NCBI RefSeq assembly: GCF_002257585.1
Contig: NZ_CP022743.1
Location: 744,001-808,000, forward strand
Direction: 5' to 3'
Origin: Mucilaginibacter xinganensis
Lineage (GTDB): Bacteria; Bacteroidota; Bacteroidia; Sphingobacteriales; Sphingobacteriaceae
Length of the DNA stretch: 64,000 nucleotides
The stretch's first letter is position 1. Every line of letters starts with the position of its first letter. The translations under genes were made by a program, and so were the position numbers. This document shows, one piece after another, positions 9,715 to 18,513 of this stretch. Below the pieces are notes generated by a model. The model did no database searches. It was not told the DNA's origin and saw nothing but the letters and a program-made list of their open reading frames with translations.

Positions 9715-9751
9715 AAAGCGTCATTTGATCTTTGATCGGTGGCGCTTTTTT
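9715..9751. terminator. Probable intrinsic terminator
   Basis: AAAGCGTCA pairs with TGGCGCTTT (one G-T wobble) across a 19-nt loop and is followed by a T-run. It sits between the convergent GIN-domain gene and kup and could serve both strands. Confidence 0.65.
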
Positions 9752-9805
9752 ATTAATTACAGCGGGTTTTATTGTTCGTGTGCCCGCTGTAATTAACGGG
9801 TAGCC

Positions 9806-11779
9806 TTAAGCCGCGGGTACCCTTTTCAAAATTATATTGCCTACCGGCTTTACCACCAGCGGGATCTTTTCTACATAAGTTTCACTGGTATCAAGCCCAA
9901 AAGCTTTAGCTTCGGATTGCGCCAGTTTTTTAATGGCAAAATAACTGTTCAGTATAAAACCTTCCTTAACGCTGAACGAATTGTTGTAAGACAGGAATTT
10001 TTCCATAATTACAAACCTGAAATCGGCGTTGATCTTAAATTTACTCAGCGAATCGTAGTGGCTGGTGATATCAACTTCCCCGCGGGCTACCATGTCTTCA
10101 ATAACCTTGCGGAACAGCACGTTTACCCTCGGCTGAATCCTGAACCCTAACCTGAACTCAACCCTGATTACCTTGCCGGGCTCCAGCTGATCAACACTAT
10201 ATTCCATAGTATAGGGCTCATTAGTGGTTTCAATGTGGATGAACCAGTAAATATCGGCACGCTTGGGTTTGCGGCTCATAATAGAATACATGATCTTTTC
10301 TTCTATCTGTTTAGCGTTGTTTGCTTTTGTAAGATAGATAAGGTGGGTAGAGTATTTGCTGATGGATTTGTCGGCACTCAAAGCCTTCAATAATGGGATC
10401 TGTTCCTTCAGATCGATAAAATGTAAAAAGCGGTTGTTAATTTTACGTGCCTTAAACCAGATATACATGGTAAATATCAGGCCAAATTCAAACACCAGGA
10501 AGAAGAGCCTTTTCAGTAGTTTTATGGCATTTGCCACGAAGAACGAGAATTCGACGGTTAAGAATACGCAAAGGATAATAGTAACCAGCCATATTGGCCA
10601 GTGCTTAACATAGCGCATAAAATAATACATCAGTATGGTGGTCATCAGCATAGCTACGGTGATGGAAAACCCGTAAGCGGCTGTCATGGCTTCAGAGGTT
10701 TGGAAGTATAAAGACACTGCCACACAACCAAAGCAAAGGATCCAGTTAATGCTTGGAATATATATTTGCCCGCGAATGTTCGACGGATATTTGATGGTGA
10801 TCCGCGGCCAGAAGTTCATACTTACGGCTTCGCTGATGAGGGTAAATGAACCGCTGATTAAAGCCTGGCTGGCAATAATAGTTGCCATAGTTGCCAGCGC
10901 AACGCATGGAATCATAAACACATGCGGGTTGGGCACTATTTGGTAAAAAGGATTTACACCCGTAAAATTCTTCCCGGCGGGCTGCATTAATACCCATGCA
11001 CCCTGGCCCAGGTAACTTAAAATAAGGGCAATCTTAACGAAGATCCAGCTCACCTGGATGTTTTTCCGGCCGCAATGCCCAAGGTCTGAATATAAAGCCT
11101 CGGCTCCTGTTGTACATAAAAAAACGGCTCCTAAAAGGTAAATAGCCCTTGGGTGCGTCATCAATAAGTGGATGCCATAATAGGGGTTTAGAGCCTTAAT
11201 AATGGCAGGGTTATGTGCAAACTGCATGGCTCCTAAAACTCCGATCATTAAAAACCACAGCAGCATAACCGGCCCGAATGCCGAACCCACCACCTTGGTG
11301 CCAAATTGCTGGAAAAAGAATAGCAACAACATAATGCCGATCACTATCCCTAAGATCAGCCTGTTGCCAGGCACAAAAGATGCTGCCAGCGAGGGTACGT
11401 TACTTAAGCCTTCAATAGCTGATGTTACCGATATTGGTGGCGTGATGATGCCGTCTGCAAGTAAAGTACCGGCTCCGATTATTGCAGGGATGGCCAGCCA
11501 TTTTCCGTAACGCCTTACAAGGGCATACAGCGAAAATATACCGCCTTCACCATGGTTGTCAGCCTGTAGTGTAATAACGATGTATTTAAAAGTGGTTTGC
11601 AGGGTAAGTGTCCAGAATATGCAGGATATAGAACCCAGTACCAAAGCAGGATCAACTTTACCGCCCTCAACAAGCAAAGTTTGAAAAACGTAAAGCGGCG
11701 ACGTGCCGATATCGCCGAAAATTATTCCGAGGGTAACCAGGGCGCCCGCAAATGAAAGTTTTGTTAAGTGTGAATGCAT
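9806..11779 (-). CDS. kup: KUP-type potassium uptake permease
   Basis: This 657-residue protein starts with LSFAGALVTLGIIFGDIGTSPLY, the signature first transmembrane segment of KUP/HAK/KT permeases. About twelve hydrophobic helices fill the first two thirds, including ADGIITPPISVTSAIEGL, and a roughly 180-residue cytoplasmic C-terminal domain follows. The family imports K+ by proton symport in the inner membrane and is about 620-670 residues long, so the gene is complete. It stands alone; the 300 bp upstream contain the 19-bp palindrome that probably ends the GH97 transcript. No riboswitch structure was recognised in its leader. Confidence 0.95.
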   Translation of the reverse strand: MHSHLTKLSFAGALVTLGIIFGDIGTSPLYVFQTLLVEGGKVDPALVLGSISCIFWTLTLQTTFKYIVITLQADNHGEGGIFSLYALVRRYGKWLAIPAIIGAGTLLADGIITPPISVTSAIEGLSNVPSLAASFVPGNRLILGIVIGIMLLLFFFQQFGTKVVGSAFGPVMLLWFLMIGVLGAMQFAHNPAIIKALNPYYGIHLLMTHPRAIYLLGAVFLCTTGAEALYSDLGHCGRKNIQVSWIFVKIALILSYLGQGAWVLMQPAGKNFTGVNPFYQIVPNPHVFMIPCVALATMATIIASQALISGSFTLISEAVSMNFWPRITIKYPSNIRGQIYIPSINWILCFGCVAVSLYFQTSEAMTAAYGFSITVAMLMTTILMYYFMRYVKHWPIWLVTIILCVFLTVEFSFFVANAIKLLKRLFFLVFEFGLIFTMYIWFKARKINNRFLHFIDLKEQIPLLKALSADKSISKYSTHLIYLTKANNAKQIEEKIMYSIMSRKPKRADIYWFIHIETTNEPYTMEYSVDQLEPGKVIRVEFRLGFRIQPRVNVLFRKVIEDMVARGEVDITSHYDSLSKFKINADFRFVIMEKFLSYNNSFSVKEGFILNSYFAIKKLAQSEAKAFGLDTSETYVEKIPLVVKPVGNIILKRVPAA

Positions 11780-11996
11780 GAATTAGTTTGAAAAATTAAC
11801 AGGGGTTTTATGGAAATACAAGGCATGCTTGTTTGCAATAGGGTAATAAAGCATGCTGAAAAGAACATTATCATTTTGATAGTATAATTTTATATCGAAA
11901 ATGCTTCATCAATAGGCGTACCATGACAAGGTAAATTACGCTGATTGAACGTATTTTACTTATAATCAGTTGATTAATAAAAACCTTGAAAATAAT

Positions 11997-12041
11997 AAAG
12001 CCTATCATTATGATAGTGTGATTATCATAATGATAGGCTTT
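11997..12041. terminator. 19-bp perfect inverted repeat downstream of the GH97 gene
   Basis: A 19-nt arm (11997-12015, AAAGCCTATCATTATGATA) and its exact complement (12023-12041) flank a 7-nt loop. It begins 40 bp past the GH97 stop and lies upstream of kup. A T-rich tail follows on the minus strand, so termination is the simplest reading. The arm is itself rich in internal TATCATTATGATA dyads, so protein binding is also possible. Confidence 0.6.
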
Positions 12042-12080
12042 AATTTATCGATTTTCCTAATTTCCGACCTTGCAGGCTAT

Positions 12081-14045
12081 TTATTGCCGTTCAAAACGTG
12101 CTGCCCAGCCACCGCCTGACGCCATTTTTATGCTCAGTTTATCTTTTGCGGTTACGTTAATGGTTTTTGTGCTATAGTCCGTTGCATCACGTCCGGCATT
12201 TATACCATCTTCAAACACGGTAGCTTTATAGGTTCCATCGCCCAAAAAAGAAAGGTCTATGGTTAAATCGCGGGCGTTCCAGTTGGTCATGGCACCGGCG
12301 TACCAGGTGGTTCCTTTTTTGCGGGCAATGCTCACAAAGTCGCCCACTTTACCGTCGAGCGAAACGGTAGCATCAAATGTAGTTGGGATGGCGGCAATAA
12401 AATTGGTGCTTTCCTGCTCGCGCTGGTATATGCTGGGGTTATCGCTCAGCATTTGCAGCGGCGCCTCAAATACAGTGTACATAGCCAGCTGATGGCAACG
12501 GGTGCCCTGCGTCATCGGGTTTGAATTTACCGGCCTGAAGGCTTCCTTAGTAGCATTGCGCATGCCGCCGGGGGTATAATCCATTGATCCTGACATCATG
12601 CGGATAAATGGGATACTTACATCATAACCCGGTTGGTTGTCTGTTCCCCATTTCATGTTCTCCAGGCCTTTTACACCTTCACAATTGATAATATTGGGCC
12701 AGGTGCGCTGCATCCCGCTGGGTTTATACATCCCGTGATAATCAATCAATAAATGGTGGGCTGCTGCCTTTTTGGCAATGTCGTATAACGAGCTTACCAT
12801 CTTTTGGTCATCGCGGTCAATAAAATCAACCTTAAATCCCTTAATACCCATCTTTTCAAACTTTTCCATCACTGCCTCGGTGTCTTTTGAAAATGCATAC
12901 CAGGTTGACCATAAAATAACGCCCACATTTTTTTGTTTGGCGTAATCAACTATCTGCTGTACATCAAGCTTGGTTTTGTTGAGGTCGTAATCGTCAGACC
13001 AGCCCTCGTCTATAATAATATACTCCAGTTTGTTTGCTGCGGCAAAGTCTGTATAGTATTTATAAGTGGGCACATTTATGCCGGCTTTAAAGTCAACGTG
13101 GGTAACGTTCCAGTCGTTCCACCAGTCCCAGGCCACCTTACCGGGTTTAATCCACGAGTAATCGGTTATTTGCGACGGTGCGGCAAGCTTTTGCATCATG
13201 TCGTTATCAGCCAGTTGCTTATCTTCGGTACTGATAACTACTACCCGCCACGGGAAACTGCGGGTGCCATCTGTTTTTGCAATATAATTGGCGCGCTTAT
13301 TTACCACATAGTTAATGCGCAAAACAGCTTCCTCTGTTGGATATTTTGCAAATACGCCATGCAGGTTATGCCCTTCGGAGGTGGTAAGGTACATTCCGGG
13401 ATAATCCTGCAGATCTGCCTCCATTATCACTGCTTTTTTAGCGCTGCCTACATCAACCAATATGGGTAAAAATGCAAGCGTATCCTTTTTTACAGCCGAT
13501 AGATTGATCTGGTCATAATGGCCCTCGAACGAAGTGGTGAATTTATCCTTATTGCGGTAATCGCTCACGAAGGGTAAAAACGCCTTGTTATCATCTTTAA
13601 AATTAAAGTTTGCTTCTTCGTTCACAATAGTGATCATTCCTTTTTTCTGCGTAACAAAACGATAGGCGGCACCGTCATTATACGCCCTGAAAACAAGGCC
13701 GTAATCGCCTTTAAAGTTTAAGGTGAGCTGGTTGTAGTTGTCCTGCACGCTTGTCTTTTTATAAACCGGTGTATTAATTACCGAGTTGTTTGAAACCGGA
13801 ACTGCTTTTTTTACAACGGTATTGCTGCCCAGCACCTGGCCATCGTCCAGCGTTATTGAAATTGAGGAGGGTGTTATCACTTCCGTGTCCTCATGCTTAA
13901 CAGACCAGCTTACAGTAGCGCCCGCGCTGATGTTGATACTGATTTTACCGTCAGGCGATTTTACCTGGTAAGTTTTAGCGGATTGCGCCAGCACAGCACC
14001 TAACGGCAAAGTTAGGCACAGCAGTAGTAATGCTTTAAATTTCAT
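12081..14045 (-). CDS. GH97 family alpha-glycosidase
   Basis: This 654-residue exported protein (signal peptide 1-20) has the GH97 layout: an N-terminal beta-sandwich, a central TIM barrel (KVAWDWWNDWN; EYIIIDEGW) and a C-terminal beta domain. GH97 contains inverting alpha-glucosidases (SusB type, glutamate base) and retaining enzymes with an aspartate nucleophile. Here LIDYHG places D435 where retaining members carry the nucleophile, so I lean to a retaining enzyme such as an alpha-galactosidase; this needs an alignment. No SusC/SusD pair or other glycan-utilisation gene is adjacent, so it is a stand-alone periplasmic glycosidase. Confidence 0.92.
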   Translation of the reverse strand: MKFKALLLLCLTLPLGAVLAQSAKTYQVKSPDGKISINISAGATVSWSVKHEDTEVITPSSISITLDDGQVLGSNTVVKKAVPVSNNSVINTPVYKKTSVQDNYNQLTLNFKGDYGLVFRAYNDGAAYRFVTQKKGMITIVNEEANFNFKDDNKAFLPFVSDYRNKDKFTTSFEGHYDQINLSAVKKDTLAFLPILVDVGSAKKAVIMEADLQDYPGMYLTTSEGHNLHGVFAKYPTEEAVLRINYVVNKRANYIAKTDGTRSFPWRVVVISTEDKQLADNDMMQKLAAPSQITDYSWIKPGKVAWDWWNDWNVTHVDFKAGINVPTYKYYTDFAAANKLEYIIIDEGWSDDYDLNKTKLDVQQIVDYAKQKNVGVILWSTWYAFSKDTEAVMEKFEKMGIKGFKVDFIDRDDQKMVSSLYDIAKKAAAHHLLIDYHGMYKPSGMQRTWPNIINCEGVKGLENMKWGTDNQPGYDVSIPFIRMMSGSMDYTPGGMRNATKEAFRPVNSNPMTQGTRCHQLAMYTVFEAPLQMLSDNPSIYQREQESTNFIAAIPTTFDATVSLDGKVGDFVSIARKKGTTWYAGAMTNWNARDLTIDLSFLGDGTYKATVFEDGINAGRDATDYSTKTINVTAKDKLSIKMASGGGWAARFERQ

Positions 14046-14159
14046 TGGATTAACGGTTACAGTTTATAATTACCCGAAGCTAAATAAAATGGGTGAATTA
14101 TTAATGTAAGATTGACAATTTTTACAGCGGCGATATCAACGCTGAACACCGGGCATCAG

Positions 14160-14864
14160 TTAACCATTCACCGCTTTGGGGAACTTCAAGATCAGCTGCG
14201 GATCGGGGATGTTTTGCTGATAGCGCTCTTTCTCAGAATAACGGCATACACCGGGATAGTCGCCTAGCTTGCCCTGCATATCAAATATTAGCTGAAAGTG
14301 TAAATGCGGTGGCCAATGGCCGTTCTCTTCTATTACACCGAATGTGGCTATTCGTTCATTTTTGCTTACGGATTTGCCAACATATAGCCCATCAAGGCTT
14401 TCACGGCTCAAATGCCCGTACAGGGTATAGAGTGTTAAGTCATCCAGCTGGTGTTGAAGAATAATGGTAGGGCCGTAATCGCCAAAATTATTGTTATCCT
14501 GATAGCTGTGTACAATGCCATCCAAAGGCGAATATACCAGTGTGCCTACGTTCGCCCAGATATCGACACCTAAATGCAGGCGGCGCGGTTCATCATCCGT
14601 ATCAAAATGTGCGCTGCGGGCGTAAATGGTGCGGTGCTCCAGGTAACCCCCCACACCGTATTTGCAATCGTGTTCGCTTAGCTTTTTGTTTACCCAACGG
14701 CTAAACTTTACGGTATCAGAAAAGGTATCCGCATCAAGATCATGATTGGCAGCAGTAAAATCAAAATGATAAAGGCGGTGGGCTCCGGCATCAAAATCAA
14801 CTACTTTACCGATGTTGGCGGGGTGTGTTTTAAAATAAGCGGCCAGGCGTGCAGCGGCATCCAT
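14160..14864 (-). CDS. M23 family peptidoglycan endopeptidase-like protein
   Basis: This 234-residue protein contains a LytM/M23 domain: HLGVDIW gives the HxxxD zinc pair and PPHLHFQ the HxH pair, separated by the usual YGHLS strand. The family cleaves peptidoglycan cross-bridges. No signal peptide is apparent at the chosen start (MDAAARLAAYF), so either the protein acts in the cytoplasm on released cell-wall peptides or it is exported in another way. The start lies only 2 nt after the rbfA stop, so the two genes are almost certainly cotranscribed. Confidence 0.85.
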   Translation of the reverse strand: MDAAARLAAYFKTHPANIGKVVDFDAGAHRLYHFDFTAANHDLDADTFSDTVKFSRWVNKKLSEHDCKYGVGGYLEHRTIYARSAHFDTDDEPRRLHLGVDIWANVGTLVYSPLDGIVHSYQDNNNFGDYGPTIILQHQLDDLTLYTLYGHLSRESLDGLYVGKSVSKNERIATFGVIEENGHWPPHLHFQLIFDMQGKLGDYPGVCRYSEKERYQQNIPDPQLILKFPKAVNG

Positions 14865-14866
14865 TA

Positions 14867-15238
14867 CTATTCCGTTTCAGGCTGCCTGTCTTCCTTGCTG
14901 ATCTTATCAAAAATCTTGTCCATCCGTTCCACGTATTCGCTGGTATCATCCACAAAAAATTCCAGTTGCGGTATTATCCTTACCTGGTCTTTTATCCGGG
15001 CACCAAGCTTATATCTTATTTCAGAGGCGTGCAGCTTTATGGTTTGTAAAGCCAGCTGGGTATTGGTGTTATTAAAAAAACTTAAAAAAACACGCGCTAT
15101 GGCAAGGTCGGGTGTTACCCTTACTTTAGTTATGGTGATAAGCGTATTTGGCAAATAATTTATCCCCTCGCGCTGAAATATAGCCGCAAGATCCTCTTGT
15201 ATTACTCCTGCAAATTTTTGCTGACGTTTTGATTCCAT
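14867..15238 (-). CDS. rbfA: 30S ribosome-binding factor A
   Basis: The 123-residue protein matches RbfA in length and pattern: KRQQKFAGVIQEDLAAIFQRE at the N terminus, then VRVTPDLAIARVFLSFF and the KH-like IRYKLGARIKDQVRIIPQLEFFVDDT. RbfA is a KH-fold factor that binds the immature 30S subunit near helix 1 of 16S rRNA and supports cold adaptation. The M23 peptidase follows 2 nt downstream. The FtsX-type permease and the lipoprotein upstream are a common Bacteroidota neighbourhood for rbfA. Confidence 0.95.
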   Translation of the reverse strand: MESKRQQKFAGVIQEDLAAIFQREGINYLPNTLITITKVRVTPDLAIARVFLSFFNNTNTQLALQTIKLHASEIRYKLGARIKDQVRIIPQLEFFVDDTSEYVERMDKIFDKISKEDRQPETE

Positions 15239-15330
15239 GTTTATTTAAGCCTTAAAGGTAAAAGCAGCAAGCTAAAAGCCAACAACTATCCTTGTGAAAT
15301 TATTCTGTATTCCCGTAGTTAGCCAGGTGC

Positions 15331-15699
15331 TCATTTGCACATATCTGCCGGGATCTCTTTTGTTATTTTTATTAATTTCTTAACTACCAGCGTACTGTCA
15401 TATTCAGACCCCAGCCCTTCTTTGTCCGACGGGATCTTGATTCCTTCTACTTCAACATAAACGGGCTCATAAGGTTTTTCAAAATTAAGCTGCGAATATT
15501 TCAGCTCCAGCTGGGCAGAGTTATCCGTAACCCAAAATTCGCGGCCATTATCACAATCCTTAAATGATTTTACCTCCGGGCCAAAGCTATACACCCCCTT
15601 GTAAACAACAGGCTGGGTTTTATCGCCGCTGCCGCTATTACATGAGTATGCAGCAATAACCATTGCGTACATTAAATACTTTATCAGCCTCACCTGCAT
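15331..15699 (-). CDS. NlpE C-terminal-like lipoprotein
   Basis: This 122-residue protein carries a lipoprotein signal peptide ending in AAYSC, so C20 is the likely lipidated cysteine. The mature part (YKGVYSFGPEVKSFKDC... REFWV) resembles the OB-fold C-terminal region of NlpE-like copper-resistance/envelope-stress lipoproteins of Bacteroidota, without the N-terminal NlpE domain. It begins 9 nt after the stop of the LolC/E-type permease and is probably in the same transcript. A role in envelope sensing is inference only. Confidence 0.7.
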   Translation of the reverse strand: MQVRLIKYLMYAMVIAAYSCNSGSGDKTQPVVYKGVYSFGPEVKSFKDCDNGREFWVTDNSAQLELKYSQLNFEKPYEPVYVEVEGIKIPSDKEGLGSEYDSTLVVKKLIKITKEIPADMCK

Positions 15700-15708
15700 T
15701 CAATAAAT

Positions 15709-16935
15709 TTACAAATCCTGTTTAATATCGTTTAGTCCTTTAATGCTTAAACGGGCGCTTATGCCTGATGCAATTACCGAAATAACACTAACCGTTAAAA
15801 ATACCAATATAAAGTCTCTCAACAGCAGTGCAATTGGGTAAGCATCAATTATCGATTTATCTGTGCCCATTTTCACCAAACCAAAACGCTGCTGCAATAT
15901 ACAAAATACCAGCCCTAAAAATATACCTGCAATACACCCTATTATTGATATCATCATCCCTTCAAAAAAGAAGATGCCCTGTATCAGCTGCTTATTGGCG
16001 CCAAGGCTGGTTAATATAGCTATATCTTTTCGCTTATCCATAACCAGCATGGTTAACGAGCCTATAATATTAAATATTGCAATAATCAGCACAAACACCA
16101 GGATCATAAAAATGAACCAGCGCTCATAGTTTAATGTTTTATACAGTTCGGTGTTTTGCTGTGCGCGGTTTTTTACCGTAAAATCATGCCCTATCTTATC
16201 TTTTATAGCGTTTTGTTCGGCATCAATGTTGGTCCCTTTTTTAAAATTTAACTCCAGCGATGAAACGTTTACCGGCTGATTGAGCAGATCGCGGGCAAAA
16301 TCAATAGGGGTAATTACCAGGTCGTCAAACTCGGGCCCGAGGGCAAAAACGCCCGAGGTGTTGATAGGGCGAACTGTAAAAGCATTTAGTGCGCTTGCCC
16401 CGCTGCCTGCTGTGCGGTTGGGCGAGTAGATCTCGATAGGGGTAAACTGGTCACGTACGCTGATGCCCAGGCTGCTTTGCACCGCCGAGCCGATAACAGC
16501 GAAATTGGTTCCATCGCGTTTTAAGGTAAATGAGCCTATCTGGATAATACTGTCCAAGCCGCCCTTTTTCATAAACTGGGCGCTTACCCCTTTTATTGAA
16601 CCGATAAAGGGCCGCCCATCGTACTTTACCAGCACTTTTTCCTGCAGCACCTCTATAAATGAAAATACCTTCTCGTTTTTTTGCAGGGATTGAAAGTAAA
16701 CCGTGTTGGGATTAAACGTTTTTCCGAGCCGTGGTTCTATCTTTATTTCGGCGGTAAAATTGCTGTAAAGCGACAGAATAACTTCCTCAAAGCCATTAAA
16801 AACCGATAAAATAATAATTAGCGCCGCACTACCTATCAATACCCCGATCATAGAAATGCCCGAAATAATATTGATGGCATGCATCTTCTTACGCGAAAAT
16901 AAATACCGTTTGGCTATATAGATGGATGTGTTCAA
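15709..16935 (-). CDS. LolC/LolE-type FtsX-domain ABC permease
   Basis: This 408-residue protein has one N-terminal transmembrane helix (about 24-48), a large periplasmic MacB-PCD-like domain (to about 265) and three C-terminal helices forming the FtsX core (FMILVFVLIIAIFNIIGSLTMLVMDKRKDIAIL; the downstream SLGANKQLIQGIFFFEG loop). This matches LolC/LolE, which extract outer-membrane lipoproteins from the inner membrane with the LolD ATPase. The LolD partner is not in the window. The upstream side borders the hairpin array, so the promoter must lie in or just inside 16936-17040. Confidence 0.88.
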   Translation of the reverse strand: MNTSIYIAKRYLFSRKKMHAINIISGISMIGVLIGSAALIIILSVFNGFEEVILSLYSNFTAEIKIEPRLGKTFNPNTVYFQSLQKNEKVFSFIEVLQEKVLVKYDGRPFIGSIKGVSAQFMKKGGLDSIIQIGSFTLKRDGTNFAVIGSAVQSSLGISVRDQFTPIEIYSPNRTAGSGASALNAFTVRPINTSGVFALGPEFDDLVITPIDFARDLLNQPVNVSSLELNFKKGTNIDAEQNAIKDKIGHDFTVKNRAQQNTELYKTLNYERWFIFMILVFVLIIAIFNIIGSLTMLVMDKRKDIAILTSLGANKQLIQGIFFFEGMMISIIGCIAGIFLGLVFCILQQRFGLVKMGTDKSIIDAYPIALLLRDFILVFLTVSVISVIASGISARLSIKGLNDIKQDL

Positions 16936-17040
16936 TTGTCGAATGCGTGAGTTAGTGAATCAGTGCATTTACACCTGCGTCAATAACGCCTTAAAGGTAA
17001 TGGCTTTTTGGCAATATTTATACACGGGGTTTAACGAGTT

Positions 17041-17717
17041 TGTATCGCCTGTATTGTTTGTATTGTTCCTGGTGAACGATACAGCGATACAGCAATACAG
17101 CGCTCAACAGTGAAAAGTAAAAAGGTAGCATAGCAATAACTGTATTTTTTGTAAATGCTGTATAGGGGGATTACAGCCGTTACAGCAAATACAGTAATTC
17201 CATCATCAATATCATATAATTGATTTATATATAAATGATTGTTTTTAAGGATGCGATGAGTAGTATATCTGGAACTGTGTTTTTTGTAAATGGTGTAAAG
17301 GGGGATAACAGGTATTACAGGAAATACAGTACGCTGTCATCAATATCATTTAAGTATTTATATATAAATGATTACCTTTTTTTAAGATGCGATGGGTATT
17401 TCAATAACTGTATTTTTTGTAAATGTTGTACAGGGGGGGGGACAGGTATTACAGAAAATACAGTAACCCTATCATCAATATCATATAAGTGATTTATATA
17501 TTAATATTTAATTTACCTTTTTTAAAGATGCGATGAGTAGTATATCAATAACTGTATTTTTTGTAAACGTTGTTGCAGGGGATAACAGGTTTTACAGGAA
17601 ATACAGTAGTTAAACCATTAATATACTATATTAATCTAATTCCCTTGCTGTATAAAAGCCGCTCTGTATCGCTGTATCGTTTGTAACAGGACAATACAGC
17701 CGATACAGGCGATACAG
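17041..17717. repeat. Hairpin array: four ~135-bp tandem units between long inverted flanks
   Basis: The whole intergenic space between the LolC/E-like gene and the MBL gene is repetitive. The left flank (17041-17100) and right flank (17664-17717) are inverted copies of each other over about 55 nt, sharing strings such as GATACAGCGATACAG, and each folds on itself. Between them four tandem units begin with CTGT at 17140, 17275, 17408 and 17552. Each unit holds an imperfect hairpin with left arm CTGTATTTTTTGTAAA and right arm TTACAGGAAATACAG, a conserved AT-rich link (ATCATCAATATCAT; TTTATATATAAATGATT) and GATGCGATGAGTAGTATAT. Flank and unit hairpins share the CTGTAT/ATACAG ends. No coding potential is credible. 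No transposase is nearby. Confidence 0.85.
17139..17607. repeat. Four tandem hairpin units
   Basis: Unit spacing is 135, 133 and 144 bp. Loop sequences diverge (AGGGGGATAACAGGT, AGGGGGGGGGACAGGT and others) while the CTGTAT...ATACAG arms are kept, which suggests selection or turnover on the paired arms. An inverted fifth copy is at 21.4 kb. Confidence 0.85.
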
Positions 17718-17721
17718 TTGT

Positions 17722-18360
17722 TTAGTTCAAAAACGGATTGGTCATTTTCTCGTAACCAATAGTGGTATCAGGCCCATGCCCGGGGTAAACTACACAGTCA
17801 TCGGGAAGGATCAGTAATTTTTGTTCGATGTTATCTATCAGCTGGGTAAAGTTCCCGCCGGGTAAATCACTGCGGCCAATACTGCCCCTGAACAATACAT
17901 CGCCACCCATTAAAATATTAGATTCCTTATCGTAAAAACATAAGTGCGCAGGCGAATGGCCCGGTGCAAATATTAAATGCAGTCTGGTGTTCCCAAAGGT
18001 AACGGTACCTGTTTCCGGGAGGTAATTATCCGGCAGGGGCGACAGCTCATACCTGATGCCCATTGCAGGGGCATAAGCCGGGATGGCATCCAGCACAGGC
18101 AACTCACCTTCATGGAATTGCGGCTTCAGGCCGTATTGGTCGAAAATAAACTTATTGCCAAGCACATGGTCGATATGACAATGCGTGTTGAGCAGCAAAA
18201 CAGGTTTTAAGTTATTTTTGCGGATAAAATCCACCACCACATTTTGTTCGGAAGCGGTATCCATGCCCGGATCAATGATAGCGCATTCGCCGGTTTCATC
18301 ATACACGATATAGGTATTTTCCTGGTACGGGTTATTTACAAAAGATTGAACGTTTGCCAT
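17722..18360 (-). CDS. MBL-fold (glyoxalase II-like) metallohydrolase
   Basis: This 212-residue protein has the complete metallo-beta-lactamase motif THCHIDH (H60, H62, D64, H65), followed by FAPGHSPAHLCFY, GGDVLFRGSIGR and YPGHGPDTTIG, which supply the remaining metal ligands. The length fits the short glyoxalase II/persulfide-dioxygenase-like hydrolases. It has no signal peptide, so it is cytoplasmic. Its ATG lies only four bases past a perfect TATCTTTG promoter box, so the mRNA may have almost no leader. The substrate is unknown; thioesters such as S-lactoylglutathione-like compounds are typical for the family. Confidence 0.9.
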   Translation of the reverse strand: MANVQSFVNNPYQENTYIVYDETGECAIIDPGMDTASEQNVVVDFIRKNNLKPVLLLNTHCHIDHVLGNKFIFDQYGLKPQFHEGELPVLDAIPAYAPAMGIRYELSPLPDNYLPETGTVTFGNTRLHLIFAPGHSPAHLCFYDKESNILMGGDVLFRGSIGRSDLPGGNFTQLIDNIEQKLLILPDDCVVYPGHGPDTTIGYEKMTNPFLN

Positions 18361-18364
18361 GGTG

Positions 18365-18372
18365 CAAAGATA
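18365..18372 (-). promoter_or_regulatory. TATCTTTG promoter box of the MBL gene
   Basis: A perfect TAnnTTTG -7 box ends 4 nt before the start codon. No TTG at 19-20 nt spacing was found upstream. Transcription would begin at or next to the ATG, implying a leaderless message. Confidence 0.6.
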
Positions 18373-18513
18373 AGGTTTGTAGTCCGAAAGTCCGGAAGGT
18401 CAGTAAGGTCCGGAAGAAATTTTCTGGATTTTTAACAGCTGATCTTGAGGTCGCAGCTAACGGGGATAGTTAAAAGCATCATTTCCCATCTTTCGGAAGT
18501 TTCCCAACTCCCC

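Noticed and set aside
17235..17492. 85-residue open frame within the hairpin array
   Set aside because: It is made of array units; the peptide is itself repetitive and follows the DNA repeat, with no protein character.
17041..17717. CRISPR array
   Set aside because: Units are about 135 bp with no short direct repeats separated by unique spacers, and no cas genes are present.
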